Shown: in pieces, positions 25,201 to 32,994 of the stretch
How the letters are laid out: each line of letters begins with the position of its first letter
How positions within the stretch are numbered: the stretch's first letter is position 1
Origin: Promicromonospora sp. Populi
Lineage (GTDB): Bacteria; Actinomycetota; Actinomycetes; Actinomycetales; Cellulomonadaceae
NCBI RefSeq assembly: GCF_041081105.1
Contig: NZ_CP163528.1
Span: 1,178,001-1,242,000 of the forward strand
DNA length: 64,000 nucleotides
Direction: 5' to 3'
The notes under the pieces: generated by a model
What the model saw: only the letters and a program-made list of their open reading frames with translations
Databases searched by the model: none
What the model was told of the DNA's origin: nothing
Made by a program: the position numbers and the translations under genes

Positions 25201-25755
25201 ATGAGGCCAAGCTCCCGAAACGCAATCCTGGACGCAGCCCTTCGCCTGGCCGGCCACGAGAGCGGCTCGATAGACATCACCTTCGAAGCGACCGCAAAGG
25301 AAGCACGAGTCACCAAGGGCGGGGTCCAGTACCACTTCCACACCCGCGACGAGCTGGTGCTGGCGGTTCTCGAGCGTGCCGCCGGGCGCTTCCACGACGC
25401 GATGCTGTCGCTGCTGGACAAGCCGTTCGACCAGACCAGCCCGGCCGAGCGCGTGCGTGCCTACGTGCTCGCGATCGCCGCGGGTTGCCTCAGCCGAGCC
25501 GACCTGGCGGTCTACGCCGAGGCGTTGACCAATCCGGCCCTGGCCGAACCCTGGGAAATGCTGATGACCCCCTGGCTGAACCTCGACGACGTCACCGACG
25601 CGGGGCTCAGAGCACGGCTGCGGGCGGCCCACCTGGCCGCCGACGGCCTGTGGGCGGCCGACGTGACAGGCATCTTCTCCCCGACCGATGACCGAGAAGC
25701 GCTGATCGCAGAGCTTCTCGCACTGACCGAGACTCCACGAGAGGTTGGCAGATGA
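25201..25755 (+). CDS. TetR-family repressor of the paired SMR genes
   Basis: A 184-residue protein with N-terminal HTH IDITFEATAKEARVTKGGVQYHFHTRDELVLAVLER (residues about 22-58); VTKGGVQYHFHTRDEL is the recognition-helix pattern of TetR proteins. The C-terminal helices bind the inducer. It overlaps the first SMR gene by 4 bp (ATGA), so regulator and efflux genes form one operon. The 30-bp palindrome over the promoter is the probable binding site. Likely induced by a cationic or hydrophobic compound exported by the SMR pair. Confidence 0.9.
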   Translation: MRPSSRNAILDAALRLAGHESGSIDITFEATAKEARVTKGGVQYHFHTRDELVLAVLERAAGRFHDAMLSLLDKPFDQTSPAERVRAYVLAIAAGCLSRADLAVYAEALTNPALAEPWEMLMTPWLNLDDVTDAGLRARLRAAHLAADGLWAADVTGIFSPTDDREALIAELLALTETPREVGR

Positions 25756-26102
25756 AGAAATGGCTCGCGTTGGCAGGCGCGATCGGAACCGAGGTCACGG
25801 CGACCTTGTCGCTCAAAGCCGCACTCGACCATCCAGCCTGGTACCTGCTGGTGGTCGTCGGCTACGCCGCCTCGTTCGTCCTGCTCTCGACCGGCCTGCG
25901 GCTCGGCATGAAGATCGGGATCGCCTACGGCATCTGGGGGGCCGGCGGCGTCACCCTCACCGCCCTGCTCTCGGCCGTCTTCTTCGCCGAACCCCTCACC
26001 GCGCTGATGGGACTCGGCATCGTCCTCATCGTCGCCGGTGTCCTGGTCGTCGAGCTCGGCGCCCAGCACGCTCAGCAGAACAACACGGAGGTCAGCGCAT
26101 GA
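25752..26102 (+). CDS. small multidrug resistance (SMR) efflux subunit 1
   Basis: A 116-residue protein with four transmembrane helices, the essential SMR glutamate at E14 (GTEVTATLSLKAA), the helix-3 motif AYGIWGAGGVTLTALL and the helix-4 VLIVAGVLVVELGAQ. SMR transporters exchange protons for quaternary ammonium compounds, guanidinium or other cations. It overlaps both neighbours by 4 bp. Two unequal SMR genes in tandem usually form an obligate heterodimer (as in EbrAB or YkkCD), each inserted in opposite orientation. Confidence 0.93.
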   Translation: MKKWLALAGAIGTEVTATLSLKAALDHPAWYLLVVVGYAASFVLLSTGLRLGMKIGIAYGIWGAGGVTLTALLSAVFFAEPLTALMGLGIVLIVAGVLVVELGAQHAQQNNTEVSA

Positions 26103-26428
26103 GCTGGTTGTTCCTCATCGCCGCCGTTCTCGCCGAAGTCACCGCAACCATGTCTCTGCGCGCCTCCGAAGGCTTGCGGAAGAAGAGCTGGATCCCCGCC
26201 ATCACCATCGGCTACGTCCTGGCCTTCGTGTTCCTGAGCATGTCACTTGACCAAGGCATGCCACTCGGAATCGCCTACGGCGTCTGGGCCGCCAGCGGCA
26301 TCGCCCTCACGGCCGTCCTCGCTCGGGTGCTCTTCAAGGAAGCCCTCACCGCGATTATGGTCGTCGGAATCGGCCTGATTGCCGCCGGTGTTTTGGTCGT
26401 CGAGCTGGGCGCGGCGGCTAGCCACTGA
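26099..26428 (+). CDS. small multidrug resistance (SMR) efflux subunit 2
   Basis: A 109-residue second SMR subunit with conserved E13 (LAEVTATMSLRAS), AYGVWAASGIALTAVL and VGIGLIAAGVLVVELG. It differs from the first subunit in loop charge (GLRKKSW between helices 1 and 2), which would favour the opposite membrane topology. This supports a heterodimeric pump. Substrate unknown. The operon has no clear terminator before the next gene. Confidence 0.93.
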   Translation: MSWLFLIAAVLAEVTATMSLRASEGLRKKSWIPAITIGYVLAFVFLSMSLDQGMPLGIAYGVWAASGIALTAVLARVLFKEALTAIMVVGIGLIAAGVLVVELGAAASH

Positions 26429-26483
26429 TCAGTCGCCTGACGAGCGTGCAATCCCCTCGCATTGGTGTCGCTAGCCTGGTGGA

Positions 26484-27209
26484 GTGCTGATCGAGCGAGT
26501 GAGCGTCAAACCCGCCCTGGTCGAGGATGGCGTCTGGCCGTGGACGGTGCCCGCCGTCGCCGAGATCGCCGCGAGTGGGCTGCGCTTGACCAGCAGCATC
26601 GTGATCCTGGTCGGGGCGAACGGGTCCGGTAAGTCCACCGTGCTGGAGGCCATCGCCGAGACGTACGGGATCGACGTGCGCGGTGGGCACGGCGGGCGCA
26701 AGTACGCCAGCCAGGTCGAAACGAGCCCGTTGGGTGACGCACTCGTTCTGGAGCGGACCGGGGCCGGCTCGCGCATGGTCCGGCAGAACGCGAAAGGCTT
26801 CTACCTGCGAGCAGAGACGGCGTTCGGGATGCTGTCGTTCATGACCGGGGCCGGAGTCAGTGGGTACGGCGACCAGCTGTCGTGGGAGGTCAGCCATGGC
26901 GAGTCCTACCTCCAGGCGATCGCCGGTAGGTTCGACGGTCCCGGCCTCTACCTCCTCGACGAGGCCGAGGGGCCGCTGTCATTCGAGTCGACGCTGCAGC
27001 TGCTGTACCGGCTGCAGGACCTGGTGGCAGACCATGCCGCGCAGGTGATCTACGCGACGCACTCACCGCTGGTGGCAGCGCTGCCCGGGGCCCAGATCCT
27101 GGAGATGACGGACGACGGGATCGCTGAGCGCACGTGGGCTGACCTGGAGTCGGTCAACCTTTGGAAGAGCTTCCTGGGGCGGCCGGACCGGTTCTTCGAC
27201 GCCGGTTGA
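26484..27209 (+). CDS. AAA-family ATPase (ABC-like fold), function unknown
   Basis: A 241-residue soluble ATPase starting at GTG. Walker A is LVGANGSGKSTVLEAIAE (residues about 41-58), an ABC-type signature-like stretch VSHGESYLQAI lies near 140, Walker B with catalytic Glu is GLYLLDEAEGPLS near 155, and the switch His is in IYATHSPLVAALPGAQIL. This is the pattern of stand-alone AAA_21/COG3910-like predicted ATPases related to RecF/SMC heads. No nuclease partner is adjacent, so it does not form a recognisable OLD- or Gabija-type defence pair; only gene debris lies downstream. Confidence 0.8.
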   Translation: MLIERVSVKPALVEDGVWPWTVPAVAEIAASGLRLTSSIVILVGANGSGKSTVLEAIAETYGIDVRGGHGGRKYASQVETSPLGDALVLERTGAGSRMVRQNAKGFYLRAETAFGMLSFMTGAGVSGYGDQLSWEVSHGESYLQAIAGRFDGPGLYLLDEAEGPLSFESTLQLLYRLQDLVADHAAQVIYATHSPLVAALPGAQILEMTDDGIAERTWADLESVNLWKSFLGRPDRFFDAG

Positions 27210-27221
27210 TATCCCCGGCGG

Positions 27222-27561
27222 GGTTGGCACGCCGCCTCACGTGAGCTGACCGAAGAGCTCGGGCTCGTTCGTGAGCGAATGCGTCCCCTGGTCATCGACC
27301 ACGAGGCTGCTACGGACGACGGGATGCCTGAGGGAATTGCCTGGATCTATCGACGGGGGTCTGATCAGCGAACAGGAGCTGGCTGCCCTCCCCCTTGATG
27401 ACCCGGAGATCGTCTCCGTCGGCCTTTACAGGCTGGACGAGGTCAGCGGCAAGACGACCGGCCCGCTCGCCCACCGGCTCTCCGCATCGCTGGTTGCCAT
27501 ACGGGACGGTTCCGGGCCGATCTTGTGCGACGACGGAGTCCATGCCGCCGTCGATCGCTAG
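27222..27561 (+). pseudogene. decayed Nudix hydrolase
   Basis: In one frame the sequence reads WHAASRELTEELGLVRERM then MPEGIAWIY, which includes the REL-x-EE-x-G core of a Nudix box. It then needs a one-base shift near 27349 to continue as DGGLISEQELAALPLDD and YRLDEVSGKTTGPLAHRL to the stop at 27559-27561. The start of the Nudix domain, with the G-x5-E part of the box, is missing, so there is a deletion at the 5' side as well as a frameshift. Non-functional. It abuts the XRE remnant on the other strand. Confidence 0.65.
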
Positions 27562-27722
27562 ACCAGGAGGCTTCGGCTGTAGTGACGCATCCGTCCGTTC
27601 TCCAGCTCCGACACCGTGGACTTGCCGATGAACGACGCCTTCGCCAGATCGCGCAGCGACATACCGCGCTCGGTCCGAAGCCGGCGCAACGCCTCAGCAA
27701 ATCTCAGGTCGACCACGCGCAT
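27558..27722 (-). pseudogene. truncated XRE-family HTH regulator
   Basis: The 54-residue frame begins MRVVDLRFAEALRRLRTERG and continues MSLRDLAKASFIGKSTVSEL then ENGRM, a clear Cro/C1-type HTH. Right after the recognition helix it runs into unrelated residues (RHYSRSLLV) and stops at the edge of the Nudix remnant. A deletion that fused the two regions would explain both. A minimal HTH-only protein is conceivable but lacks the last helices of the fold. Confidence 0.6.
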
Positions 27723-27724
27723 GA

Positions 27725-28066
27725 TCACTCCTGCGGTGTCTCGTCTCGTACCCACTCCAGGTACTTCTGGTGCCCGCCGATCACAGGCGTCACCAGAACC
27801 TCAGGAACATCGTAGGAGTGCTCACTCACGATGTACTCGGTGAGCCGGTCAGCGAGGGCAGCGGTCGTCTTGAACGTGACCCGCCACTCCTTGTCCTTCT
27901 GCACAGCGCCGTCCCACCGGTACACGCTCGTGACCGGGCCCTCGGCCTGCGCACACGCCGCGAGCCGCGCTTCTACGGCCGATGAGGCGAGAGCCTCAGC
28001 TTCCTCCACGGCGTCGAACGTCGTCGTAACCTGCACGAACTGGACATCGACCGGGTTGATTGCCAT
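27725..28066 (-). CDS. cutA: divalent-cation tolerance protein CutA
   Basis: A 113-residue trimeric ferredoxin-like protein. Conserved features are VQVTTTFDAVEEAEALASSAVEARLAACAQ at the N-terminus (the LAAC motif), VTSVYRWDGAVQKDKEWRVTFKTT and the C-terminal SYDVPEVLVTPVIGGHQKYLEWV. CutA is linked to copper tolerance in E. coli, although the molecular role remains unclear. It is followed closely by the XRE remnant in the same direction. Confidence 0.93.
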   Translation of the reverse strand: MAINPVDVQFVQVTTTFDAVEEAEALASSAVEARLAACAQAEGPVTSVYRWDGAVQKDKEWRVTFKTTAALADRLTEYIVSEHSYDVPEVLVTPVIGGHQKYLEWVRDETPQE

Positions 28067-28326
28067 GGCGGCGAGCGTACCGGCGCCGAGCGAAGTGGGC
28101 TACGAGGGGTGGCGGTTCGAAGCCGTCCACGCGTTGTGTCTCCTCGGCCTCGACCTCGTCAAAGAGCGGGGCGCACGACGCAGCGCAATCCTGACCGTCT
28201 CAGCTCGCTGGCGCAGCCGTGTCATGCCGTTGTGATCAGGTGAAGCAGCCCATGTTCCCTAGACTTGCTGTCGCCCCCTCCGTTCCAGGTCGGGGCCACA
28301 CACAACCCCGATTGGAAGGTTCACGC
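28067..28326. other. intergenic region between cutA and argS
   Basis: Divergent spacer of 260 bp. It has a short open stretch (EVGYEGWRFEAVHALCLLGLDL) without a start signal or recognisable family, possibly gene debris. I see no T-box, no tRNA and no clear promoter. The argS Shine-Dalgarno GGAAGG lies near 28314. Confidence 0.4.
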
Positions 28327-30075
28327 GTGTCCGACGTCGTGGCGATCAAGGACCAGGTGGAGGCAGCCGTACAGGCCGCCCTGTCCCAGGTGCTCCCGGG
28401 CGAGCTGGCCGGCACCGACCCGGTGGTCCGACGATCCGACCGCGCCGACTTCCAGTCCAACGGACCACTCGCCGTCGCCAAGCGCGCCGCCCGGGCACCG
28501 CGGGACCTGGCGGCCGAAGTCGCCGCGCAACTGTCGCCGCAGGGCATAGACGCGGAGGTGTCCGGTCCGGGATTCCTCAACCTGATCATCGCCGACCGCC
28601 CAATCTGGCAGCAGGTCGCGAACCGTCTGACCGCCGCCGAGCTGGGGCTGCCACTGACCCAGCAGGGCGAGCGGATCGTCGTCGACTACTCCGCGCCGAA
28701 CGTGGCCAAGGAGATGCACGTGGGCCACCTGCGCTCGACGATCATCGGCGACACCCTGACCCGGGTCTTCGCCCGCCTCGGTGCCACCGTGATCCGGCAG
28801 AACCACGTCGGCGACTGGGGCACCCAGTTCGGGATGCTGATCCAGTTCATCAACGAGCACCCCGAGCAGACCTGGCAGGGCGAGGCCTCGATGTCCGCCC
28901 TCGACGCGCTGTACCGGGCAGCACGGGCCGAGTTCAACGCCGACCCGGCGTTCGCCGACCGGTCCCGCGCCCGTGTGGTGGCCCTCCAGTCAGGTGACGA
29001 AGCAACGCTGACAACCTGGCGCGAGCTCGTCGCCGAGTCCGAGGCGGCATTCCAGGCGGTCTACGACCGCCTTGGTGTCCTGCTCACCCTGGATGACGCC
29101 GACGGCGAGTCCCGCTATAACAACGACCTACAGGGCGTGGTCGACGAGCTCGTCGCACGGGGCATCGCCGTCGACTCCGACGGCGCCCTGTGTGCGTTCA
29201 CCGAGGGCGTCGTCGGACCCGACGAGGAACCCGTGCCGCTGATCGTGCGCAAGAAGGACGGCGGCTTCGGCTACGCCGCCACCGATCTCGCGACCATCCG
29301 GCTGCGCGTGGACGAGTACAAGGCGACTCGCATCCTCTACGTGGTCGACGCCCGCCAGGCCCTGCACTTCAAGATGGTGTTCGACGTCGCCCGCCGTGCC
29401 GGCTGGCTGCCCGACGACGTCGCCGCGACCCACGTCCCGTTCGGCACCGTCCTCGGTCCGGACGGCAAACCGTTCAAGACCCGCGACGGCGGCACCGTGC
29501 GCCTGACCGACCTCCTGGACCAGGCGGTCGAACGAGCCCGCTCAGAGCTCGCCGAGAAGGACCACGGGATGGCCCTGGACGAGTTCGAACAAGTCGCGCA
29601 AGCAGCCGGGATCGGCGCCGTGAAGTACGCCGACCTGTCCAACACCCGCACCAAGGACTACGCCTTCGACGTCGACCGCATGGTCGCCTTCAACGGCAAC
29701 ACCGGCGTCTACCTCCAGTACGCGCACGCCCGCATCCGCTCGATCCTGCGCAAGGCGGCCGACGCCGGCATCCCGGCGGGGCAACCAATCGACCCGGCAC
29801 TACCGCTGCACCCGGCGGAACGTGAGCTAGCGCTGACTCTGGACGAACTTGGTGCGGTACTAGACGACGTCGCCAGGACTCTCGAACCCCACCGCCTGTG
29901 CGGCTACCTCTTCAGCCTGGCCCGCGCCTACACCGAGTTCTACGACCAGTGCCCCGTACTGCGCACCGAGGACCCGGCCGTGCAAGCGAACCGCCTCGCC
30001 CTGTGCGAGCTCACCGGCCGCACCCTGGCCACCGGGCTCGACCTCCTCGGCATCACCGCACCCGAACGCATGTGA
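28327..30075 (+). CDS. argS: arginyl-tRNA synthetase
   Basis: The 582-residue class I synthetase charges tRNA-Arg. It has the N-terminal Add1-like domain (residues 1-110), the HIGH signature as APNVAKEMHVGHLRSTIIGD near residues 120-140, the Rossmann catalytic core with GDWGTQFG, a degenerate KMSK-type loop GKPFKTRDGGTVRL and a C-terminal DALR anticodon-binding domain ending LLGITAPERM. GTG at 28327 with GGAAGG upstream is preferred because conserved sequence starts directly after it. It is not beside lysA, where actinobacterial argS often sits, so it may be a relocated or second copy; this window cannot tell. Confidence 0.95.
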   Translation: MSDVVAIKDQVEAAVQAALSQVLPGELAGTDPVVRRSDRADFQSNGPLAVAKRAARAPRDLAAEVAAQLSPQGIDAEVSGPGFLNLIIADRPIWQQVANRLTAAELGLPLTQQGERIVVDYSAPNVAKEMHVGHLRSTIIGDTLTRVFARLGATVIRQNHVGDWGTQFGMLIQFINEHPEQTWQGEASMSALDALYRAARAEFNADPAFADRSRARVVALQSGDEATLTTWRELVAESEAAFQAVYDRLGVLLTLDDADGESRYNNDLQGVVDELVARGIAVDSDGALCAFTEGVVGPDEEPVPLIVRKKDGGFGYAATDLATIRLRVDEYKATRILYVVDARQALHFKMVFDVARRAGWLPDDVAATHVPFGTVLGPDGKPFKTRDGGTVRLTDLLDQAVERARSELAEKDHGMALDEFEQVAQAAGIGAVKYADLSNTRTKDYAFDVDRMVAFNGNTGVYLQYAHARIRSILRKAADAGIPAGQPIDPALPLHPAERELALTLDELGAVLDDVARTLEPHRLCGYLFSLARAYTEFYDQCPVLRTEDPAVQANRLALCELTGRTLATGLDLLGITAPERM

Positions 30076-30084
30076 CGGATCCCG

Positions 30085-30115
30085 GCTCTGCTCCACCAGC
30101 TGCGTGGAGCAGAGC
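30085..30115 (+). terminator. hairpin after argS
   Basis: A perfect 12-bp stem (arms 30085-30096 and 30104-30115) with a 7-base loop lies 10 bp after the argS stop. It has no T tract, so it may weaken rather than end transcription into the next gene. Confidence 0.6.
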
Positions 30116-30157
30116 TGCCGCCTCTACTCACCAATCGCCGGCCAAGGAGACATCCGT

Positions 30158-30742
30158 ATGACCGACCCCGCGACCGATCCGGAAGCGGCAAACGTCGCCA
30201 ACTTCGCGCACGAGATGGGTGTGCTCAAGCGCCTGCGTCGTGCCGGGTGGTGGCAGGCCGGCGTCCGGGACCCGGAGTCGGTCGCCGAGCACAGCCTCCG
30301 GGTGGCGCAGCTCGCGGCGCTCATCGCAGCGGAGGAGGGCGCCGATCCGGCCCGTGCGGCTTACCTGGGGCTGTGGCACGACTCCCAGGAGACGCGGATC
30401 ACCGACATACCGCACTCGGCCCGCCCTTACCTCGGCAAGGCCAACAACGAGACGATCACCCGCGACCAGGTCGCTTTCCTGCCCGAGGCAGCGGCAAAGA
30501 CAGTCACTGAGGCCGTGGCCGAGTACGAGGCCCGCGAGACGCTGGAAGCCCAGTGTGCCAAGGACGCCGACAAACTCGAATGCCTTCTCCAGGCACTGGA
30601 GTATCGGGCGGCCGGCCACCAGCATGTCCAGAAGTGGATCGACAGTTCGCGCGCGGGTATCGAGACGTCGTTCGCAGCACGCGTGGCCGACGCAGCCCTG
30701 GCGGGCAGCACCATGGCATGGCACGACCAGGCCCAGCCCTAA
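30158..30742 (+). CDS. HD-domain hydrolase (YfbR/HDDC2-like 5'-nucleotidase)
   Basis: The 194-residue protein has the HD-phosphohydrolase metal ligands in order: H in ESVAEHSLRVAQLA, HD in LGLWHDSQETRITDIPHSARP and the last D in AKDADKLECLLQALEY. The start FAHEMGVLKRLRRAGWWQAGV and the overall length match the YfbR/HDDC2 group, which dephosphorylates deoxynucleoside monophosphates. ATG has AAGGAGA upstream. It follows argS on the same strand after a hairpin. Nucleotide specificity cannot be read from sequence. Confidence 0.88.
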   Translation: MTDPATDPEAANVANFAHEMGVLKRLRRAGWWQAGVRDPESVAEHSLRVAQLAALIAAEEGADPARAAYLGLWHDSQETRITDIPHSARPYLGKANNETITRDQVAFLPEAAAKTVTEAVAEYEARETLEAQCAKDADKLECLLQALEYRAAGHQHVQKWIDSSRAGIETSFAARVADAALAGSTMAWHDQAQP

Positions 30743-30777
30743 CTCGCTCTCGTCTCAATCCGTATGGTGTCTCCACT

Positions 30778-31644
30778 ATGACGATGCGCTGGGTCGAGAT
30801 GGACGACAGCGTCCGACTGAGGACCTGGCAGTCGGGCTCTGCCGATGTGGATCAGTTTCCGGTCGTGTTGGTCCACGGCGGGCCGGGACTTCCCGACTAC
30901 CTGGAACCCGTCTCGACCCTTATCGACGACCTGACCCAGGTGCACCGCTACGACCAGCGAGGCACCGGCGGCTCCCGATGGAGCGGCCGGCACACCGTAG
31001 CTCGCCACGTTCAAGACCTTGGGCGCCTGATCGACGCCTGGGGCCACGACCGGGTCGTTCTCATAGGGCATTCGTACGGGACCGATCTGACGAGCTTCTT
31101 CGTGCGGGCGTTTCCTGAGCGCGTCGCGGGAGTCGTCTACCTCTGCGGGCCCTTTCTCGGACCATGGCGCGAGTCGACGCGCATAACGGAGCGGGCGCGC
31201 CACTCTGATTCTCAGCAGGCCCGGCTCGAAGAGCTCGGTGCGCTCACTGCGCGTTCTGATGACGAGGAGATCGAGCTTCTGGCGTTGTCATGGTTTACCG
31301 ACCATGCCGACCAGGAATACGCCTGGGAATGGGCGCTGAAGTCCGCGCGCACGTTGCGTCCGATCAACTGGACGATGAATGCCCAGCTCAATGCCGACAA
31401 GAGGTCCGACCCCCTGGAGGGCGACATCGAACGGCTCCGCGCGGCCCTTCCCGCCAACACCGCGATCATCGGCGGTGCGGAAGATCCCCGCCCCGCAGCA
31501 AGCCTGCGGCAACTGGCAGCAGACCTGGGCTGCGACGTCACCATCATTCCGGGAGCGGGCCACCATCCCTGGATGGAGCGTCCCGAGGAGTTCGGGGCAG
31601 CGCTTCGGGACGCCGTCTCGCGGCAGGTCCACTCAGCAACCTGA
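30778..31644 (+). CDS. alpha/beta hydrolase, prolyl-aminopeptidase-like
   Basis: This 288-residue protein has the HGGPG oxyanion motif typical of prolyl iminopeptidases (VVLVHGGPGLPDYLEP), YDQRGTGGS, a nucleophile elbow GHSYGTDL and a catalytic His in GAGHHPWMERPEEF. The RYDQRGTGGS/HGGPG combination is that of the S33 peptidase family, but the shorter cap domain leaves esterase activity possible. It starts 36 bp after the HD gene, with TATGGT in between that may be a -10 for a short-leader transcript. Confidence 0.88.
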   Translation: MTMRWVEMDDSVRLRTWQSGSADVDQFPVVLVHGGPGLPDYLEPVSTLIDDLTQVHRYDQRGTGGSRWSGRHTVARHVQDLGRLIDAWGHDRVVLIGHSYGTDLTSFFVRAFPERVAGVVYLCGPFLGPWRESTRITERARHSDSQQARLEELGALTARSDDEEIELLALSWFTDHADQEYAWEWALKSARTLRPINWTMNAQLNADKRSDPLEGDIERLRAALPANTAIIGGAEDPRPAASLRQLAADLGCDVTIIPGAGHHPWMERPEEFGAALRDAVSRQVHSAT

Positions 31645-31652
31645 GGGTCCCG

Positions 31653-31994
31653 TCAGCTCGCCGGGTCGTACTGGAACTCGCGGAGCTCCTGCGAGCAGCG
31701 GCAGGCGACGGCGATCTTCGCCGCCCACTCGACGGCCGCCTCCCGCGAGGGCAGCTCAAGAACGGTATAGCCGCCGTTGGGCACCGTGTGGCCCGGGTAC
31801 GTGCCCTCGGTGACGGTGCCGTCGCCGGCCACGAGCACGGGGCCCACGCCCTCGTTGATCCCGCCGCCGAACACGTACACGCCCGCCGCCTTGGCCTCCT
31901 CGATGACGGCATGCGACGACTCGACCACCGCCTCGAACTCCCCCTCCGGGATGACCATGGCCTCACCGGGGAACGAGATCAGGTACTTCGTCAT
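31653..31994 (-). CDS. YCII-related (DGPF-type) protein
   Basis: A 113-residue dimeric alpha+beta barrel protein beginning MTKYLISFPGEAMVIPEGEF and ending with a C-rich segment (VACRCSQELREFQYDP). YCII-like proteins are small, often encoded beside ECF sigma factors, and of uncertain enzymatic role. Here the upstream neighbour on the same strand is a DinB-like enzyme with a 30-bp gap, so they may be co-transcribed. Confidence 0.82.
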   Translation of the reverse strand: MTKYLISFPGEAMVIPEGEFEAVVESSHAVIEEAKAAGVYVFGGGINEGVGPVLVAGDGTVTEGTYPGHTVPNGGYTVLELPSREAAVEWAAKIAVACRCSQELREFQYDPAS

Positions 31995-32024
31995 TTCGGA
32001 ACTCCCTCTGCTGGTGCTGGTGCG

Positions 32025-32819
32025 TCAGTCGGCGATGTGGGCGGTGTTGTCGAGCCAGTGCTGGACGAGGGCGGCGTCGCCGTCGACGCCGATCCCGGCG
32101 GCTTCGTGGTCGGCGAACGGAAGGCGCCGGGTCAGGATCAGCAGCAGCAATCCTGCCGGGCCGGTGACCGTCACGTCGGCCGGTTGGGTGCCGGGCCGCC
32201 ACGTCGCGCCGTCGGGCCGCTGCTCGATGAACCAAGCGCCTGCGCCGTCCAAAGCAAGCCACTGCAGGGTCTCCCCCGCACCCCGGATGGCGTGGGCCGA
32301 CTCGGACCGCAGCATCTCCCACGTGGGCGAGGTGAGCATCTTGAGGTGGTTGCTGATGAGCTCTGCTGCGACGTCGGCGTCGACGTCGGGCGCGCCGCCC
32401 GCCGTATAAACCGCGTCAAAGCCGTGCACCACCGCCTCGTTGAGGCTGCTGGTCAGCCAGAACTGTCCCCCGGTCCGCTCGTCGCCCGCGGCGTTGAACA
32501 CCGGCGCGACGAGCGCGTCGTCGGAGAACGCGTTCGCGACCCGCGTGGCGGACTCTGAGAGCCACGCCGGCCACTCGCCGGGGTCGGCGGGAAGCTTGGC
32601 CGCATCCGTGGGTAGCTCCGTTGGGTCGACGATGCGCCGCTCGACCATCTCCGCCACCCAGTGCTGGGTCTGTCCCACGTGCTCGACCAGGTCGGTGATG
32701 GTCCACTCCGGGGCGGTCGGCACGACTGCGCCGGGGCCGGCCGCGGCGGCGGCCTCCGCCAGCCGCCGGGTGTGCTCGACGATCGCCTGCCTGGCGCGGT
32801 CTGCATTCAGCTCGGTCAT
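32025..32819 (-). CDS. DinB-like protein, maleylpyruvate isomerase N-terminal domain type
   Basis: The 264-residue protein has the four-helix DinB-like fold of mycothiol-dependent enzymes: EWTITDLVEHVGQTQHWVAEMVERR with a metal-binding His and a later His in LNEAVVHGFDA. The second half (residues 150-264) is an SCP2-like or MDMPI C-terminal domain. Members use mycothiol for isomerisation, detoxification or bacillithiol/mycothiol transfer. Actinobacteria carry many paralogues and the substrate is unknown. It starts with ATG at 32819, with no strong ribosome binding site. Confidence 0.82.
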   Translation of the reverse strand: MTELNADRARQAIVEHTRRLAEAAAAAGPGAVVPTAPEWTITDLVEHVGQTQHWVAEMVERRIVDPTELPTDAAKLPADPGEWPAWLSESATRVANAFSDDALVAPVFNAAGDERTGGQFWLTSSLNEAVVHGFDAVYTAGGAPDVDADVAAELISNHLKMLTSPTWEMLRSESAHAIRGAGETLQWLALDGAGAWFIEQRPDGATWRPGTQPADVTVTGPAGLLLLILTRRLPFADHEAAGIGVDGDAALVQHWLDNTAHIAD

Positions 32820-32922
32820 CCGATAGCTCTTTCCGTAGGTTCGTTGTGCCCTGACCGACTGGGCGTGCCGGTCGAACTCATCGGTGACCTACGTCGTCAT
32901 ACAAAAGACGTCGTACAAAGAC

Positions 32923-32960
32923 AAGGGTGCCGGGGCGGGAACTCCCGCCCCGGCACCCTT
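32923..32960. terminator. strong terminator after the GH36-SGNH-GH27 genes
   Basis: A perfect 18-bp inverted repeat (arms 32923-32940 and 32943-32960) with a 2-base spacer. It is bounded by AA and TT, so either strand reads a short U run. It lies 34 bp past the GH27 stop on the minus strand. Confidence 0.9.
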
Positions 32961-32994
32961 CCTACCGGTCCAACCCGCTCAGCGGCCTACCCGC

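Noticed and set aside
26484..27209. AAA ATPase as part of a phage-defence pair
   Set aside because: There is no adjacent nuclease, helicase or toxin gene, only Nudix and XRE debris.
28090..28140. GGTTCGAAGCC, like a tRNA T arm
   Set aside because: No acceptor, D or anticodon stems can be folded around it.
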